The notes under the pieces were generated by a model that saw only the letters and a list, made by a program, of their open reading frames with translations, searched no databases and was not told the origin of the DNA. This document shows, piece by piece, positions 8,738 to 17,408 of a stretch of 64,000 nt of DNA. Position numbers and translations under genes: made by a program. How positions within the stretch are numbered: the first letter of the stretch is position 1; every line of letters begins with the position of its first letter. This DNA comes from a virus: positions 91,190-155,189 of the IMG/VR virus record IMGVR_UViG_3300017917_005384; one strand, given 5' to 3'.

Positions 8738-9841
8738 ATGGCGAAAAAAAATTCACTTAGTGAGGTAGTAAGTTCCTCATTAAAAGGGGGATTTGATTTA
8801 GATAAGTTTAAAAAATCTAAATTTCTAGATCAATCTTCTAAATTTAAAAAACAACGTTGGTTACCATTTTCACCAGCAATGCGCGATGCTCTTTCTATTC
8901 CTGGTGTTCCTCTAGGACATGTATTTGTAGCTCGTGGTGGTTCTGATACAGGTAAAACTACATTATTGATTGAAACAGCAGTAGAAGCCCAGAAAATGGG
9001 CATTCTACCTGTATTCATTATCACTGAAATGAAATGGGACTTTGCTCATGCTCAGAAAATGGGTTTTCAATGCGATGCAGTTCCAGATGAAAATACAGGA
9101 GAAGTAGTAAATTATACTGGTTTCTTCATTTATGCTGATAGAAGCAGTCTAAATACAATTGAAGATGTATCTGCGTTCATTGCTGATTTATTAAGCGAAC
9201 AGAAAGCTGGTAAACTTCCTTTTGACTTATTGTTCCTTTGGGATTCTATTGGTTCTATACCATGTGAAATGAGTGTAAAACAAGGAAATAATAACCCAAT
9301 GTGGAATGCTGGAGCAATGGCAACCCAATTTGGTAACTTTATCAATCAACAATTTCCTCTATCACGTAAAGAAACATCACCTTACACTAATACATTGTTT
9401 GTAATTAACAAAACCGGTGTACAACCAGCATTAACTCCTATGAGTCAACCTCGTATGACTAATAAAGGTGGTAATACTATGTATTGGGATGCTACAATAG
9501 TAGCTACATTTGGTAATGTAACTAATAGTGGTACTAGTAAAATTAGTGTACAACATAAGGGTAAAAAGGTTGAATTTGCTAAACGCACTAAGATTGCCAT
9601 TGATAAAATACATGCCGATTATGGTATTGCTACTACATCAACAGTAATTGTTACACCTCATGGTTTCATTCCAGATACACCTGAAGCTATTAAAGAGTAC
9701 AAGAAGAAATATGCTCATGAATGGTTTAATGAACAAGTAGATGTAGCTGACTTAGTACAAATTGAAGACAATTCAGAATGGGAAGAAAGTAGTAAAATAT
9801 CACCAATAGTAGAAATCGATAATGAAGGAAATGAAGAATAA
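8738..9841 (+). CDS. uvsX: UvsX/RecA-type recombinase
   Basis: A 367-residue RecA-family ATPase. Walker A is GGSDTGKT (about residues 67-74), with the usual proline/serine replaced by DT. Walker B is FDLLFLWDSIGSIP near residue 165. The stretch NKTGVQPALTPMSQPRMTNK contains the L2-type DNA-binding loop region and GGNTMYWDA follows. Length and position next to gp32 fit T4 UvsX, which forms the presynaptic filament for strand exchange and recombination-dependent replication. The acidic C-terminus is also typical. The following nuclease gene overlaps its end by 20 nt. Confidence 0.88.
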   Translation: MAKKNSLSEVVSSSLKGGFDLDKFKKSKFLDQSSKFKKQRWLPFSPAMRDALSIPGVPLGHVFVARGGSDTGKTTLLIETAVEAQKMGILPVFIITEMKWDFAHAQKMGFQCDAVPDENTGEVVNYTGFFIYADRSSLNTIEDVSAFIADLLSEQKAGKLPFDLLFLWDSIGSIPCEMSVKQGNNNPMWNAGAMATQFGNFINQQFPLSRKETSPYTNTLFVINKTGVQPALTPMSQPRMTNKGGNTMYWDATIVATFGNVTNSGTSKISVQHKGKKVEFAKRTKIAIDKIHADYGIATTSTVIVTPHGFIPDTPEAIKEYKKKYAHEWFNEQVDVADLVQIEDNSEWEESSKISPIVEIDNEGNEE

Positions 9842-10856
9842 ATACGCCTATCTATTATCTAAAGTCAACAATGATCAGCGTGGAGTCTTAGACTCCATTC
9901 TGATCATTGACGGCTTAAATACATTTTTAAGGAGTTTCACAATGATTAATCATATTAATCCTGATGGAGCTCATATAGGTGGACTTACTGGTTTCCTTAA
10001 ATCAGTTGGATATGCTATTAAAATGATAGAACCAACTAAAGTAGTTATTGTATTTGATGGAGCAGGAGGATCAAACGCTAAGCGAAATTTATATCCTGAA
10101 TATAAAGCAAATAGAAATAAAAGTCGTATGACTAACTATTCTATATTCAGCTCTAAAGATGAAGAAAACGAATCCATCAACAACCAAATGGCAAGGCTAA
10201 TTCAATATCTTCAATGTATGCCCGTATCAATGATATGCGTAGATGGAATTGAAGCTGATGATGTTATAGGTTATCTAACAAATAAGTTAGAAAATTTTAA
10301 GACTACTAAGAAAGTCACTATAATGTCTGCAGACAAGGATTTCCTTCAGTTAGTATCTGATAAAGTTCAAGTATATTCTCCTGTCAAAAAGAAAATATAC
10401 ACACCAAATGATGTACTAAATGAATTCGGAGTAAGCAGCAATAATTTTATTATATATAAAACATTAATGGGGGACAGTTCAGATAATTTGCCTGGAGTAA
10501 ACGGTTTAGGGCCTAAAAAACTACTCAAATTATTCCCAACATTATCAACAAACACTCCTATAAGCTTATCCGATATAATTGCAAAATCAGAAAATAAAAA
10601 ATCAGAACATGATTTATATGCTCGCATAATTGAAAGAAAACAGCAATTAATAATTAATGATAAATTAATGAATTTAAAAAATATGCCTCTATCTGATGAG
10701 AATATGGAACAAATTCAAAATGGTTTTAAAAATAGTTATGAGTTGAATTCATATGTGTTTATGCAAATGTATATCAATGACCATTTAGGTGAATCCATAC
10801 CTAACACACCAACATGGATAAATCAAGTTTTTGGACCTTTAAGTACTTTTAAGTAA
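9822..10856 (+). CDS. RNase H / flap endonuclease (5'-3' exonuclease family)
   Basis: A 344-residue FEN-family nuclease. Conserved acidic motifs appear in order: ILIIDGLNTF, VVIVFDGAGG, GIEADDVIGYL, MSADKDFLQL and GDSSDNLPGVNGLGPKK, the last being the helix-hairpin-helix DNA-binding motif. T4 RNase H of this family removes RNA primers and flaps from Okazaki fragments. The start chosen overlaps the recombinase gene by 20 nt; a second ATG at 9831 is possible. A long hairpin lies within codons 17-30. It precedes the helicase gene by 22 nt. Confidence 0.88.
   Translation: MKEMKNKYAYLLSKVNNDQRGVLDSILIIDGLNTFLRSFTMINHINPDGAHIGGLTGFLKSVGYAIKMIEPTKVVIVFDGAGGSNAKRNLYPEYKANRNKSRMTNYSIFSSKDEENESINNQMARLIQYLQCMPVSMICVDGIEADDVIGYLTNKLENFKTTKKVTIMSADKDFLQLVSDKVQVYSPVKKKIYTPNDVLNEFGVSSNNFIIYKTLMGDSSDNLPGVNGLGPKKLLKLFPTLSTNTPISLSDIIAKSENKKSEHDLYARIIERKQQLIINDKLMNLKNMPLSDENMEQIQNGFKNSYELNSYVFMQMYINDHLGESIPNTPTWINQVFGPLSTFK
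9869..9909 (+). other. 41-nt near-perfect hairpin in the 5' coding region of the FEN gene
   Basis: CAATGATCAG (9869-9878) pairs with CTGATCATTG (9900-9909) and GGAGTC (9882-9887) pairs with GACTCC (9891-9896), with a symmetrical 3x3 internal loop and a TTA loop. Sixteen base pairs inside a coding sequence is unlikely by chance and suggests an RNA regulatory or processing element, or a protein-binding site on DNA. Confidence 0.6.
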
Positions 10857-10867
10857 ATTTATAAAAA

Positions 10868-10881
10868 AGGAGGATAAATTG
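10868..10881 (+). promoter_or_regulatory. strong Shine-Dalgarno with TTG start for the helicase
   Basis: AGGAGG at 10868-10873 lies 5 nt before a TTG start codon at 10879. Nearly all other genes in the window lack a Shine-Dalgarno sequence, so this site decides the start and marks unusual translational control. Confidence 0.65.
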
Positions 10882-12267
10882 ACTACTCTCTCAAAACTAA
10901 ACGCATACGGCAATGCGTTTCAGGTTAAGGTATTAGGAGCATTATTAACACAACGTGAATTTCTTCTTAATATAGTAGATTCATTAGATAGTGAATACTT
11001 TGAATCTAGTGCTCATAAATGGGTAGTAGACTATATCATAAAATATTTCACTCAGTATCATACCTACCCTACTATTGAAACATTATCTATTGAAATTAAA
11101 AAAATTGAAAATGAAGTATTAAAAATATCTCTTACTGATGCTCTTCGTGAAGCATATAAGACTGCAGATGCAAGTGATCTAGAATGGGTTGAAAGAGAAT
11201 TTAGTGATTTCTGTCGTAACCAACAGATGAAAAAAGCCATTATGACTTCAGTTGATCTACTTAATGTAGGTGATTATGATGGTATCCGTTCATTGATTAA
11301 TGATGCAATGAAAGCAGGTGAAGATAAAAATGTTGGTTTAGATTATAACGTAGATATCGAAACAAGATACCGTGATGATGATCGTCGTACTATTCCATTT
11401 CCTTGGAAAACATTTAATGATCTTACACAAGGGGGATATGGTAAAGGTGATTTAGTATTATTGTTTGGAAATCCTGGCGGTGGTAAATCATGGGGAGTAA
11501 TGGCTATGGGAGCATATGCTGCTGCTCTAGGATATAATGTAGTACATTACACATTAGAACTAGCAGAAGGATATGTAGGTAAACGATATGATGCTATTTT
11601 CTCAGGAATAGATGTTGATAAATTAAAAGACCATCGTATTGAAGTAGAAGAAGCAGTTGCTAAAATAAAAGGTAAAATTGTAATTAAAGAATATCCTCCA
11701 AAACGAGCATCTTTAGATACAATCGAATCTCATTTACAACAATTACAACATCAAAATGAATTCAAACCAGATTTAATTATAATTGATTATTTAGATCTAT
11801 TACGTACTAAAGGTAGAAAAGAACGTAAAGATGAAATTGATGATGTTTACACTGATGCTAAGGGATTAGCTAAAGAATTAGGTATTCCTATTGTTTCTCC
11901 TTCACAAGCTAATAGAACAGGTGCTGATGAAGATATTTTACAAGCTAAAAATGCAGCTGGTTCATATGATAAAATTATGATTGGTGATATCATTATATCA
12001 TTAGCTCGTGGACGTAAAGATAAAGTAAATGGAACGGGCAATTGGCATTTTATTAAAAACAGATATGGAGCTGATGGGCTAACATTTGGTTCTAAAATCA
12101 ACACAGCAAACGGATATATAGACATATATGAACAACCATTAGATGATGAAGCATTTGAAACCTCTACAAAAGGTAAAAATAAAAAAATAAATGACTACTC
12201 AGAAATAGGAGTAGAAGATAAATATATTCTTAGAAACAAATTTGCAAAATTTGAAGAGGGATCGTAA
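10879..12267 (+). CDS. replicative DNA helicase (DnaB/gp41-like)
   Basis: A 462-residue DnaB-family helicase. The N-terminal ~150 residues are helical, as in the primase/loader-interacting domain. The RecA-like motor has Walker A GNPGGGKSW (near residue 200), the switch segment HYTLELAEGYVGKRYDA, Walker B DLIIIDYLDLL and the SPSQANRTG sensor motif. The protein is predicted to unwind DNA 5'-3' on the lagging strand. Translation starts at TTG, chosen because of the adjacent AGGAGG and because no upstream ATG fits. The first 40 nt contain an 8-bp hairpin. No primase gene is recognised in this window. Confidence 0.88.
   Translation: MTTLSKLNAYGNAFQVKVLGALLTQREFLLNIVDSLDSEYFESSAHKWVVDYIIKYFTQYHTYPTIETLSIEIKKIENEVLKISLTDALREAYKTADASDLEWVEREFSDFCRNQQMKKAIMTSVDLLNVGDYDGIRSLINDAMKAGEDKNVGLDYNVDIETRYRDDDRRTIPFPWKTFNDLTQGGYGKGDLVLLFGNPGGGKSWGVMAMGAYAAALGYNVVHYTLELAEGYVGKRYDAIFSGIDVDKLKDHRIEVEEAVAKIKGKIVIKEYPPKRASLDTIESHLQQLQHQNEFKPDLIIIDYLDLLRTKGRKERKDEIDDVYTDAKGLAKELGIPIVSPSQANRTGADEDILQAKNAAGSYDKIMIGDIIISLARGRKDKVNGTGNWHFIKNRYGADGLTFGSKINTANGYIDIYEQPLDDEAFETSTKGKNKKINDYSEIGVEDKYILRNKFAKFEEGS
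10899..10920 (+). other. hairpin in the 5' coding region of the helicase gene
   Basis: AAACGCAT (10899-10906) and ATGCGTTT (10913-10920) form a perfect 8-bp stem with a 6-nt loop, 20 nt downstream of the TTG start. Confidence 0.5.
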
Positions 12268-12280
12268 ATTTCACCATATT

Positions 12281-12288
12281 TATAAATA
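12281..12288 (+). promoter_or_regulatory. candidate T4-late-type promoter box TATAAATA
   Basis: An exact match to the T4 late promoter consensus TATAAATA lies in the intergenic gap 17 nt before the ATG at 12305. Such an octamer is not rare in AT-rich DNA, so support is modest. Confidence 0.35.
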
Positions 12289-12304
12289 CAAAAATAAATA
12301 AATT

Positions 12305-12835
12305 ATGAAGTCTCTATCTATGTTGGCAGTGCCTATTTATCAAAAATTAGCACAAGGGTATCCTAACCTAGCTGAACGTAGAGAAGCTACTAAACAATAT
12401 TTGTTAAAAGAAATAACACACTGGGGTATAAAGGAACTAGAGCAAAATAACAGTTATTTCTTTAAACCTATTGAATTTGAAAAAACAGAAAATAGTAAAC
12501 CATTTCAAGTTAGGTTACTATTAGAAGATAATGGATTTCATAGTTTGAAATTTGGTGATTTGAATGCTCAAACAGATAAAGAAAGATTTGAATGGGATGA
12601 AAATGATCCTTTCAAATTAAATAAAGCCTTGTTCTTATATGATGTTATAAATAAAAAAATTATTCCATTATTACAGAAAAATAAAATAAAGGGAATACAA
12701 TTTGAACCATATGATGGAGATGGATTAGAAAGTGAAAGACTAAGCTATTTCAATAATATGTACAATAAATTAGGAAAAGATTTTACTTGGTATCAAAAAG
12801 AAAACACATTTTATATAACAAAAAAAAACAAATAA
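12305..12835 (+). CDS. uncharacterised protein
   Basis: A 176-residue soluble protein, mixed helix and strand, with no membrane segment. The C-terminal part (GIQFEPYDGDG followed by ERLSYFNNMYNKLG) recalls phage proteins with acetyltransferase-like tails, but no CoA-binding motif can be pointed to. It sits between the helicase and thioredoxin genes, 3 nt before the latter, and has its own candidate late promoter box. Confidence 0.5.
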   Translation: MKSLSMLAVPIYQKLAQGYPNLAERREATKQYLLKEITHWGIKELEQNNSYFFKPIEFEKTENSKPFQVRLLLEDNGFHSLKFGDLNAQTDKERFEWDENDPFKLNKALFLYDVINKKIIPLLQKNKIKGIQFEPYDGDGLESERLSYFNNMYNKLGKDFTWYQKENTFYITKKNK

Positions 12836-12838
12836 ATA

Positions 12839-13111
12839 ATGTTGACAATAAAACGTTACACAGCCGCGTGGTGCCAACCTTGTAAGCAATTAGCACCTAT
12901 TTTTGAAGAGTTAAAGAATGAATTAAATAATGAAATTGATAAAATTACTTTTGAAGTTATAGATGTTGATATTAATAGAGAATCAGCATTAGAAAAAGGA
13001 ATAACCTCTGTTCCTACTGTTATTTTGGAAAAAAACGGAACTCAAGTGTATCGTTTTAGTGGAGTATTACCTAAATCTACTATAGCCGGTATTATTAAGA
13101 ATCATTTGTAA
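12839..13111 (+). CDS. thioredoxin
   Basis: A 90-residue thioredoxin-fold protein with the redox motif WCQPC near residues 11-15, the cis-proline segment ITSVPTVIL and the C-terminal GVLPKSTIAGII helix. It is close to the minimal length for the fold. The next gene encodes a B12-dependent ribonucleotide reductase, which needs a dithiol reductant, so this is very likely its electron donor. Alternatively it could regulate host redox enzymes. Confidence 0.87.
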   Translation: MLTIKRYTAAWCQPCKQLAPIFEELKNELNNEIDKITFEVIDVDINRESALEKGITSVPTVILEKNGTQVYRFSGVLPKSTIAGIIKNHL

Positions 13112-13200
13112 ATTAATTAAAATAAAACTTAAACGATTTGATTTTAAAGATCGAATGACATAACCATCTTTTTACAAATATAACTAAAAAATAAATAAAT

Positions 13201-15051
13201 ATGGATGTAACACAAGAGATTTTATCGGAAATTACTACTTATATGAAATATTCTAAGTATGTACCCGATTTGAAGAGAAGAGAAACATGGTATGAGTTAG
13301 TAACTCGAAACAAAGAAATGCACCTAGAAAAATTCCCACAATTAAAAAATGAAATCGAGGAAGCTTATAAATTGGTATATGATAAAAAAGTTCTACCATC
13401 GATGCGTTCATTACAATTCGCAGGTAAACCCATTGAACTTAATAATGCTCGTATATTTAATTGTTCTTTTTTGCCTATTGATGATTGGCGTTCATTCTCA
13501 GAAATAATGTTTTTATTACTTTCAGGATGTGGAGTAGGCTATTCAATACAAAACCATCATATTGAAAAACTTCCTGAAATTAAAATTCCTACAAAAACAA
13601 AACGTTATTTAGTAGGGGACAGTATTGAAGGATGGGCAGATGCTGTTAGGATGCTCTGTAAAGCTTATTTTCAAGGTACTCCTTTACCTCTATTTGATTT
13701 TAGAGATATTCGCCCTAAAGGTGCTCAATTAATTACAGTAGGTGGTAAAGCTCCTGGTCCTGAACCTCTTAAAGAATGTTTGTTTAACCTTCAAAAAATA
13801 TTTGATCGTAAAAAAACAGGCGATAAATTAAGTTCACTAGAAGCACATGATATGGCTTGTTATATTGCTGATGCTGTATTAAGTGGTGGTATTCGTCGAG
13901 CTGCTCTAATTGCTTTATTTGATGTAGATGATGAAGAAATGCTAACATGTAAATTTGGCAATTGGTGGGAACAAAATCCTCAACGTGGGCGTGCTAACAA
14001 CTCAGCAGTAGTATTGCGCCACAAAATTAATGAAGAAGAATTCTTCAAACTATGGAAAAAAATTGAACTAAGCAATTCAGGAGAACCAGGTATTTACTTT
14101 TCAAATGATAAAGACTGGGGAACTAACCCATGCTGTGAAATTGCTTTACGTCCATATCAGTTTTGTAATTTATGTGAAGTAAATGTTTCAAATATTGAAT
14201 CACAAGAAGATTTAAATGAAAGAGTACGTGTAGGTGCTTTTATTGGTACTTTACAAGCAGCATATACTGATTTTCATTATCTAAGAGATATTTGGAAAAA
14301 AACAACCGAAAAAGATGCTTTATTGGGTGTTGGTATGACCGGTATTGGTAGTGGTGTTATTTTAAAATATGATTTGAAAAAAGCAGCCGAATTAGCTAAA
14401 GAAGAAAATGCTCGTGTTGCTGAAATTATTGGTATTAATAAAGCAGCTCGCGTAACAACAGTTAAACCAAGTGGAACTAGCTCATTAGTGTTAGGTACTA
14501 GCTCTGGCATACATAGTTGGCATAATGATTATTATATTCGTAGAATCAGAGTAGGTAAAAATGAAACCATTTATACTTACCTATCAATCCACCACCCAGA
14601 ATTGGTTGAAGATGATTTCTTTAAACCAACAATCCAAGCAGTAATTTCAGTACCACAAAAAGCACCTGAAAATTCTATTTTAAGAAACGAAGATGTAATT
14701 GATATGCTTGAACGTGTTAGAAAGTTTAATGTAGAATGGGTTAAAAAAGGACACCGTAAAGGAGCCAATACTAATAACGTATCCGCTACAGTATCTATTA
14801 AAGAAAATGAATGGGAAAAAGTAGGTAAGTGGATGTGGGAAAATAAAGAAACATTTAATGGACTATCAGTACTACCTTATTTTGGAGGTTCGTATACTCA
14901 AGCACCATTTGAAGATATTACTAAAGAACAATTTGAAGAAATGGTAAAACACCTCCATCAAGTTGACTTAAGTAAAGTAGTTGAATTTGATGATAATACA
15001 GCATTGATGGATCAAGCCGCATGTGCTGGAGGTGCGTGTGAAATAGTGTAA
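13201..15051 (+). CDS. nrdJ: adenosylcobalamin-dependent ribonucleoside-triphosphate reductase (class II)
   Basis: A 616-residue monomeric-type class II reductase that would make deoxynucleotides from ribonucleotides using a B12-derived radical. Visible signatures are FNCSF (C88, a redox Cys), NPCCEIALRP (C311, the thiyl radical position), FCNLCEVN (C322/C325) and the C-terminal C-x4-C pair (C608/C613) that shuttles electrons from thioredoxin. KPSGTSSLVLGTSSG near residue 422 is the phosphate-binding region. It is shorter than the Lactobacillus enzyme. No iron-dependent R2 partner is present, as expected for class II. Activity would depend on host cobalamin. No cobalamin riboswitch is apparent in the 89-nt leader. 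Confidence 0.87.
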   Translation: MDVTQEILSEITTYMKYSKYVPDLKRRETWYELVTRNKEMHLEKFPQLKNEIEEAYKLVYDKKVLPSMRSLQFAGKPIELNNARIFNCSFLPIDDWRSFSEIMFLLLSGCGVGYSIQNHHIEKLPEIKIPTKTKRYLVGDSIEGWADAVRMLCKAYFQGTPLPLFDFRDIRPKGAQLITVGGKAPGPEPLKECLFNLQKIFDRKKTGDKLSSLEAHDMACYIADAVLSGGIRRAALIALFDVDDEEMLTCKFGNWWEQNPQRGRANNSAVVLRHKINEEEFFKLWKKIELSNSGEPGIYFSNDKDWGTNPCCEIALRPYQFCNLCEVNVSNIESQEDLNERVRVGAFIGTLQAAYTDFHYLRDIWKKTTEKDALLGVGMTGIGSGVILKYDLKKAAELAKEENARVAEIIGINKAARVTTVKPSGTSSLVLGTSSGIHSWHNDYYIRRIRVGKNETIYTYLSIHHPELVEDDFFKPTIQAVISVPQKAPENSILRNEDVIDMLERVRKFNVEWVKKGHRKGANTNNVSATVSIKENEWEKVGKWMWENKETFNGLSVLPYFGGSYTQAPFEDITKEQFEEMVKHLHQVDLSKVVEFDDNTALMDQAACAGGACEIV

Positions 15052-15062
15052 TATTTATTGAT

Positions 15063-15704
15063 ATGATAAAACTAATAGATATATTAAATGAAGCTATAAA
15101 TAAAGATATTGTTTATATCTACAGAAGTCAAAAAAGTTTACCCGATATTGAAGCCAATGGTATAAAAATGTCAGATAAAAATAAACAAAATTCTGAAGAT
15201 TATAATATTCCTGATTATGGGTATACTTATTATACCTCTACTAGTAAAAATTCTAACTGGATTGATAGAAATCCATATGGAAATGCTGATAATCCGTATA
15301 CTGTAAGAGTATCTATAGACTTAAATAAAATAAAAAACGATAAAAATTATAGTTTTAAAGATTTAAATGATGTAGAAGGATGGAACTACCCAGAGTATCA
15401 AGAAGTAAGAATATATTCTAATACAAAAGATAGAATACCCCCAGAATATATTAGTTCTATTGATATTCTTAGAAGAAAATCGGGAGATGAATATGGATGG
15501 GATTTTATTGGTAAACTTGACCTAGAACCAGAAGTAAAAGCATACATTGATAATACTTTTAAAGAAAACCCAGACTTAGATGAAGATTCGTTCCCATACG
15601 ATGAAATGTATGATTATTTTACAGAATTTTGGAATCATGAAGATGAGTCTTATGATGATGTTTCTCGAGAAGTTATAGATTATATAAGATCTAAAGTTAG
15701 TTAA
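15063..15704 (+). CDS. uncharacterised protein with ADP-ribosyltransferase-like features
   Basis: A 213-residue protein. The N-terminus MIKLIDILNEA is nearly identical to that of the protein at 26614, although the rest differs. The segments IVYIYRSQ, IEANGIKMS, YYTSTSKN and YQEVRIYS resemble, in order, the R, G, STS and Q/E-x-E regions of mono-ADP-ribosyltransferases, but the first Q/E of the final motif is Tyr, so activity is doubtful. The C-terminal 60 residues are strongly acidic. T4-like phages package ADP-ribosyltransferases with the DNA, and the shared N-terminus could be a packaging signal. All of this is inference from short motifs. Confidence 0.4.
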   Translation: MIKLIDILNEAINKDIVYIYRSQKSLPDIEANGIKMSDKNKQNSEDYNIPDYGYTYYTSTSKNSNWIDRNPYGNADNPYTVRVSIDLNKIKNDKNYSFKDLNDVEGWNYPEYQEVRIYSNTKDRIPPEYISSIDILRRKSGDEYGWDFIGKLDLEPEVKAYIDNTFKENPDLDEDSFPYDEMYDYFTEFWNHEDESYDDVSREVIDYIRSKVS

Positions 15705-16060
15705 TGAGTAAATTAATAGAAAATATTCATTATGTAATTGAAAAGAATAGGGCGGTATTTACTGCCCTATATCTTATTCAACAAGGAAAATGTTGTGGTA
15801 ACGGTTGTAGAAATTGTCCTTATGATCCTAAACACCAAAAAGAAAATGTGGTGTTGGCAAAAAAAATTCTTAATTTTGAAATTATGAGATTAGAAGAAAT
15901 ACAAAAACAACTTGAACAGATTCAATCAGTAAATTTTGAATCTACTCCTCCAGAACAATTAGAAAAAATAATTGAACAATTAGTATCAATGGTTGATACT
16001 GGAGAAGAATTATTAAATAATGAAATACAAAAAATCAATACAGATGAACCAGACAATTGA
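15704..16060 (+). CDS. DUF5522-like cysteine-rich protein
   Basis: A 118-residue protein whose N-terminal half carries CCGNGCRNCPYDP, the hallmark CCG-x-GC-x-x-CPY cluster of the DUF5522 group. The clustered cysteines could bind a metal or Fe-S centre. The C-terminal half is a coiled-coil-like helix rich in Glu and Gln. Start and previous stop overlap (TAATG), indicating translational coupling with the gene before it. Confidence 0.6.
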   Translation: MSKLIENIHYVIEKNRAVFTALYLIQQGKCCGNGCRNCPYDPKHQKENVVLAKKILNFEIMRLEEIQKQLEQIQSVNFESTPPEQLEKIIEQLVSMVDTGEELLNNEIQKINTDEPDN

Positions 16061-16253
16061 AGATGTTTTAATGGTAGTAGGATTATTAATACTAGCATGT
16101 TTATTATTTGGAGGCCCACTAATGTTATTATGGAATTGGCTTATGCCTGAAATATTTGGTTTGCCTTATATTACATTTTGGCAAGCATTTGGATTACAAC
16201 TTATGTCTGTTTTACTATTTAAATCATCTAATGCTAAATTAAAAAAAGATTAA
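16044..16253 (+). CDS. small two-helix membrane protein
   Basis: About 69 residues if translation starts at the ATG at 16044, which overlaps the preceding gene by 17 nt; an earlier ATG at 16020 is less likely because it would add a charged extension. Two hydrophobic stretches are visible (VLMVVGLLILACLLFGG and ITFWQAFGLQLMSVLLF) followed by a basic tail. The topology would suit a holin-like or membrane-modifying role, but no family is recognised. Confidence 0.55.
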   Translation: MNQTIEDVLMVVGLLILACLLFGGPLMLLWNWLMPEIFGLPYITFWQAFGLQLMSVLLFKSSNAKLKKD

Positions 16254-16254
16254 A

Positions 16255-16938
16255 ATGAAAAAAGGTTATATTTTAGCAGTAATTATTCTACTCTTAGTAT
16301 TTACTGGTTGTAAAAAAATTCTTCAACTTAGAGATGATCCGTATCCTTTTGAAAATGGCAAACGATCAAAGCTAGTCATGTTGTATCCTAAAGATACTAG
16401 AGGATATTATTTAGTTCCATTAGATACAACAACCAATTCAAATTCATATAGCATCTATGTTGAAGCAACTAAATTAATTCCTTTCTATTGGTATAATGGA
16501 GTATCAGTAATGAGTGTTAAATTTGATTGTAATTCACACTGGGTATTAGGAACAACATCAGGAGATTTAGCTGTTACATTACCATTATATAATCCGTTTA
16601 CTAGTTTATATAGTAATCCTTATTTTAACACTCCGTTACCTGTTAGAGATACAGTTATAGTATTAAACCATTATAGAAATAGTATTGTGCCTGTAGTACA
16701 AGAATCAAATATATATTTAAAAGAATACTTTGCTGGTAATATGTATCAACCTGCTGATGAGTATCAACCTGAAGCAGGAATGTATTGGGGTAAACGTATT
16801 ATAGGTCCTATTCCAAAGTATTTTAAAGATGATACAATAACAGTATACTCTAAAATATTTTGGGATGCGGGAAATTATACTTATCTTCACCCAAATGAAA
16901 CAACAAAAATTGATAGTGTAAAAATAATCTTTAAATAA
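16255..16938 (+). CDS. phage-encoded lipoprotein
   Basis: A 227-residue protein with a classic lipoprotein signal: a basic MKKG start, a hydrophobic core and the lipobox FTGC (Cys20), followed by KK. In Bacteroidota an LES-type charge pattern after the Cys directs surface export; here it is KKILQ, which gives no clear export signal. The mature part looks beta-rich and has no known family. Phage lipoproteins often mask receptors to exclude superinfecting phages, a plausible but unproven role. It is 1 nt after the membrane protein gene and 5 nt before queD. Confidence 0.65.
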   Translation: MKKGYILAVIILLLVFTGCKKILQLRDDPYPFENGKRSKLVMLYPKDTRGYYLVPLDTTTNSNSYSIYVEATKLIPFYWYNGVSVMSVKFDCNSHWVLGTTSGDLAVTLPLYNPFTSLYSNPYFNTPLPVRDTVIVLNHYRNSIVPVVQESNIYLKEYFAGNMYQPADEYQPEAGMYWGKRIIGPIPKYFKDDTITVYSKIFWDAGNYTYLHPNETTKIDSVKIIFK

Positions 16939-16943
16939 AGTAT

Positions 16944-17408
16944 ATGAGTAAATTTCAATCAACAAAAGTATTTGATGGGTACAGTACAGTATTTCGTCAA
17001 TGGAAAGCAGAAGGTACACATTGTAAATACCTTCATGGCTATGGAGTGTCGTTTAAAGTATGGTTTGAAGGTGAATTAGATGAGAAAAATTGGGTTTGGG
17101 ATTTTGGAGGAGCGAAACGTGCTAAAGGTAAAATTGATGATATGAACCCTAAAGAATGGATGGATTACATGTTTGACCATACTATGATTATTTCTGAAGA
17201 TGATCCTTTCATTAATGCTTTTAAAGAAATGGATAAAGCAGGTGTGGCACAAATCCGTATTTTACCGGCAGTAGGTGCAGAGCAATTTGCTAAGTTTATT
17301 TTTGAAAAATTAAATACATTTATTCAAGAAGAAACAAATAATCGAGTTAAAGTAGTTAGAGTAGAATTTATGGAACACAATAAAAATACAGCTATTTATG
17401 AAGGTTAG
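16944..17408 (+). CDS. queD: QueD-like 6-carboxy-tetrahydropterin synthase (altered zinc site)
   Basis: A 154-residue member of the 6-pyruvoyl-tetrahydropterin synthase family. In preQ0 synthesis QueD converts dihydroneopterin triphosphate to carboxy-tetrahydropterin. THCKYLHGYG matches the C-x3-HGH region with the catalytic Cys retained but the second His replaced by Tyr; the upstream zinc His of the AAH motif is also absent (VFRQWKAEG). FDHTM supplies the Asp-His pair and VRVEFMEH the conserved Glu. Only one canonical zinc His remains, although the His before the catalytic Cys might substitute. It overlaps the DpdA-like gene by 11 nt. Confidence 0.78.
   Translation: MSKFQSTKVFDGYSTVFRQWKAEGTHCKYLHGYGVSFKVWFEGELDEKNWVWDFGGAKRAKGKIDDMNPKEWMDYMFDHTMIISEDDPFINAFKEMDKAGVAQIRILPAVGAEQFAKFIFEKLNTFIQEETNNRVKVVRVEFMEHNKNTAIYEG

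Noticed and set aside
13112-13200. Cobalamin riboswitch before the B12-dependent reductase
   Set aside because: The 89-nt gap is too short and shows no B12-box-like sequence.
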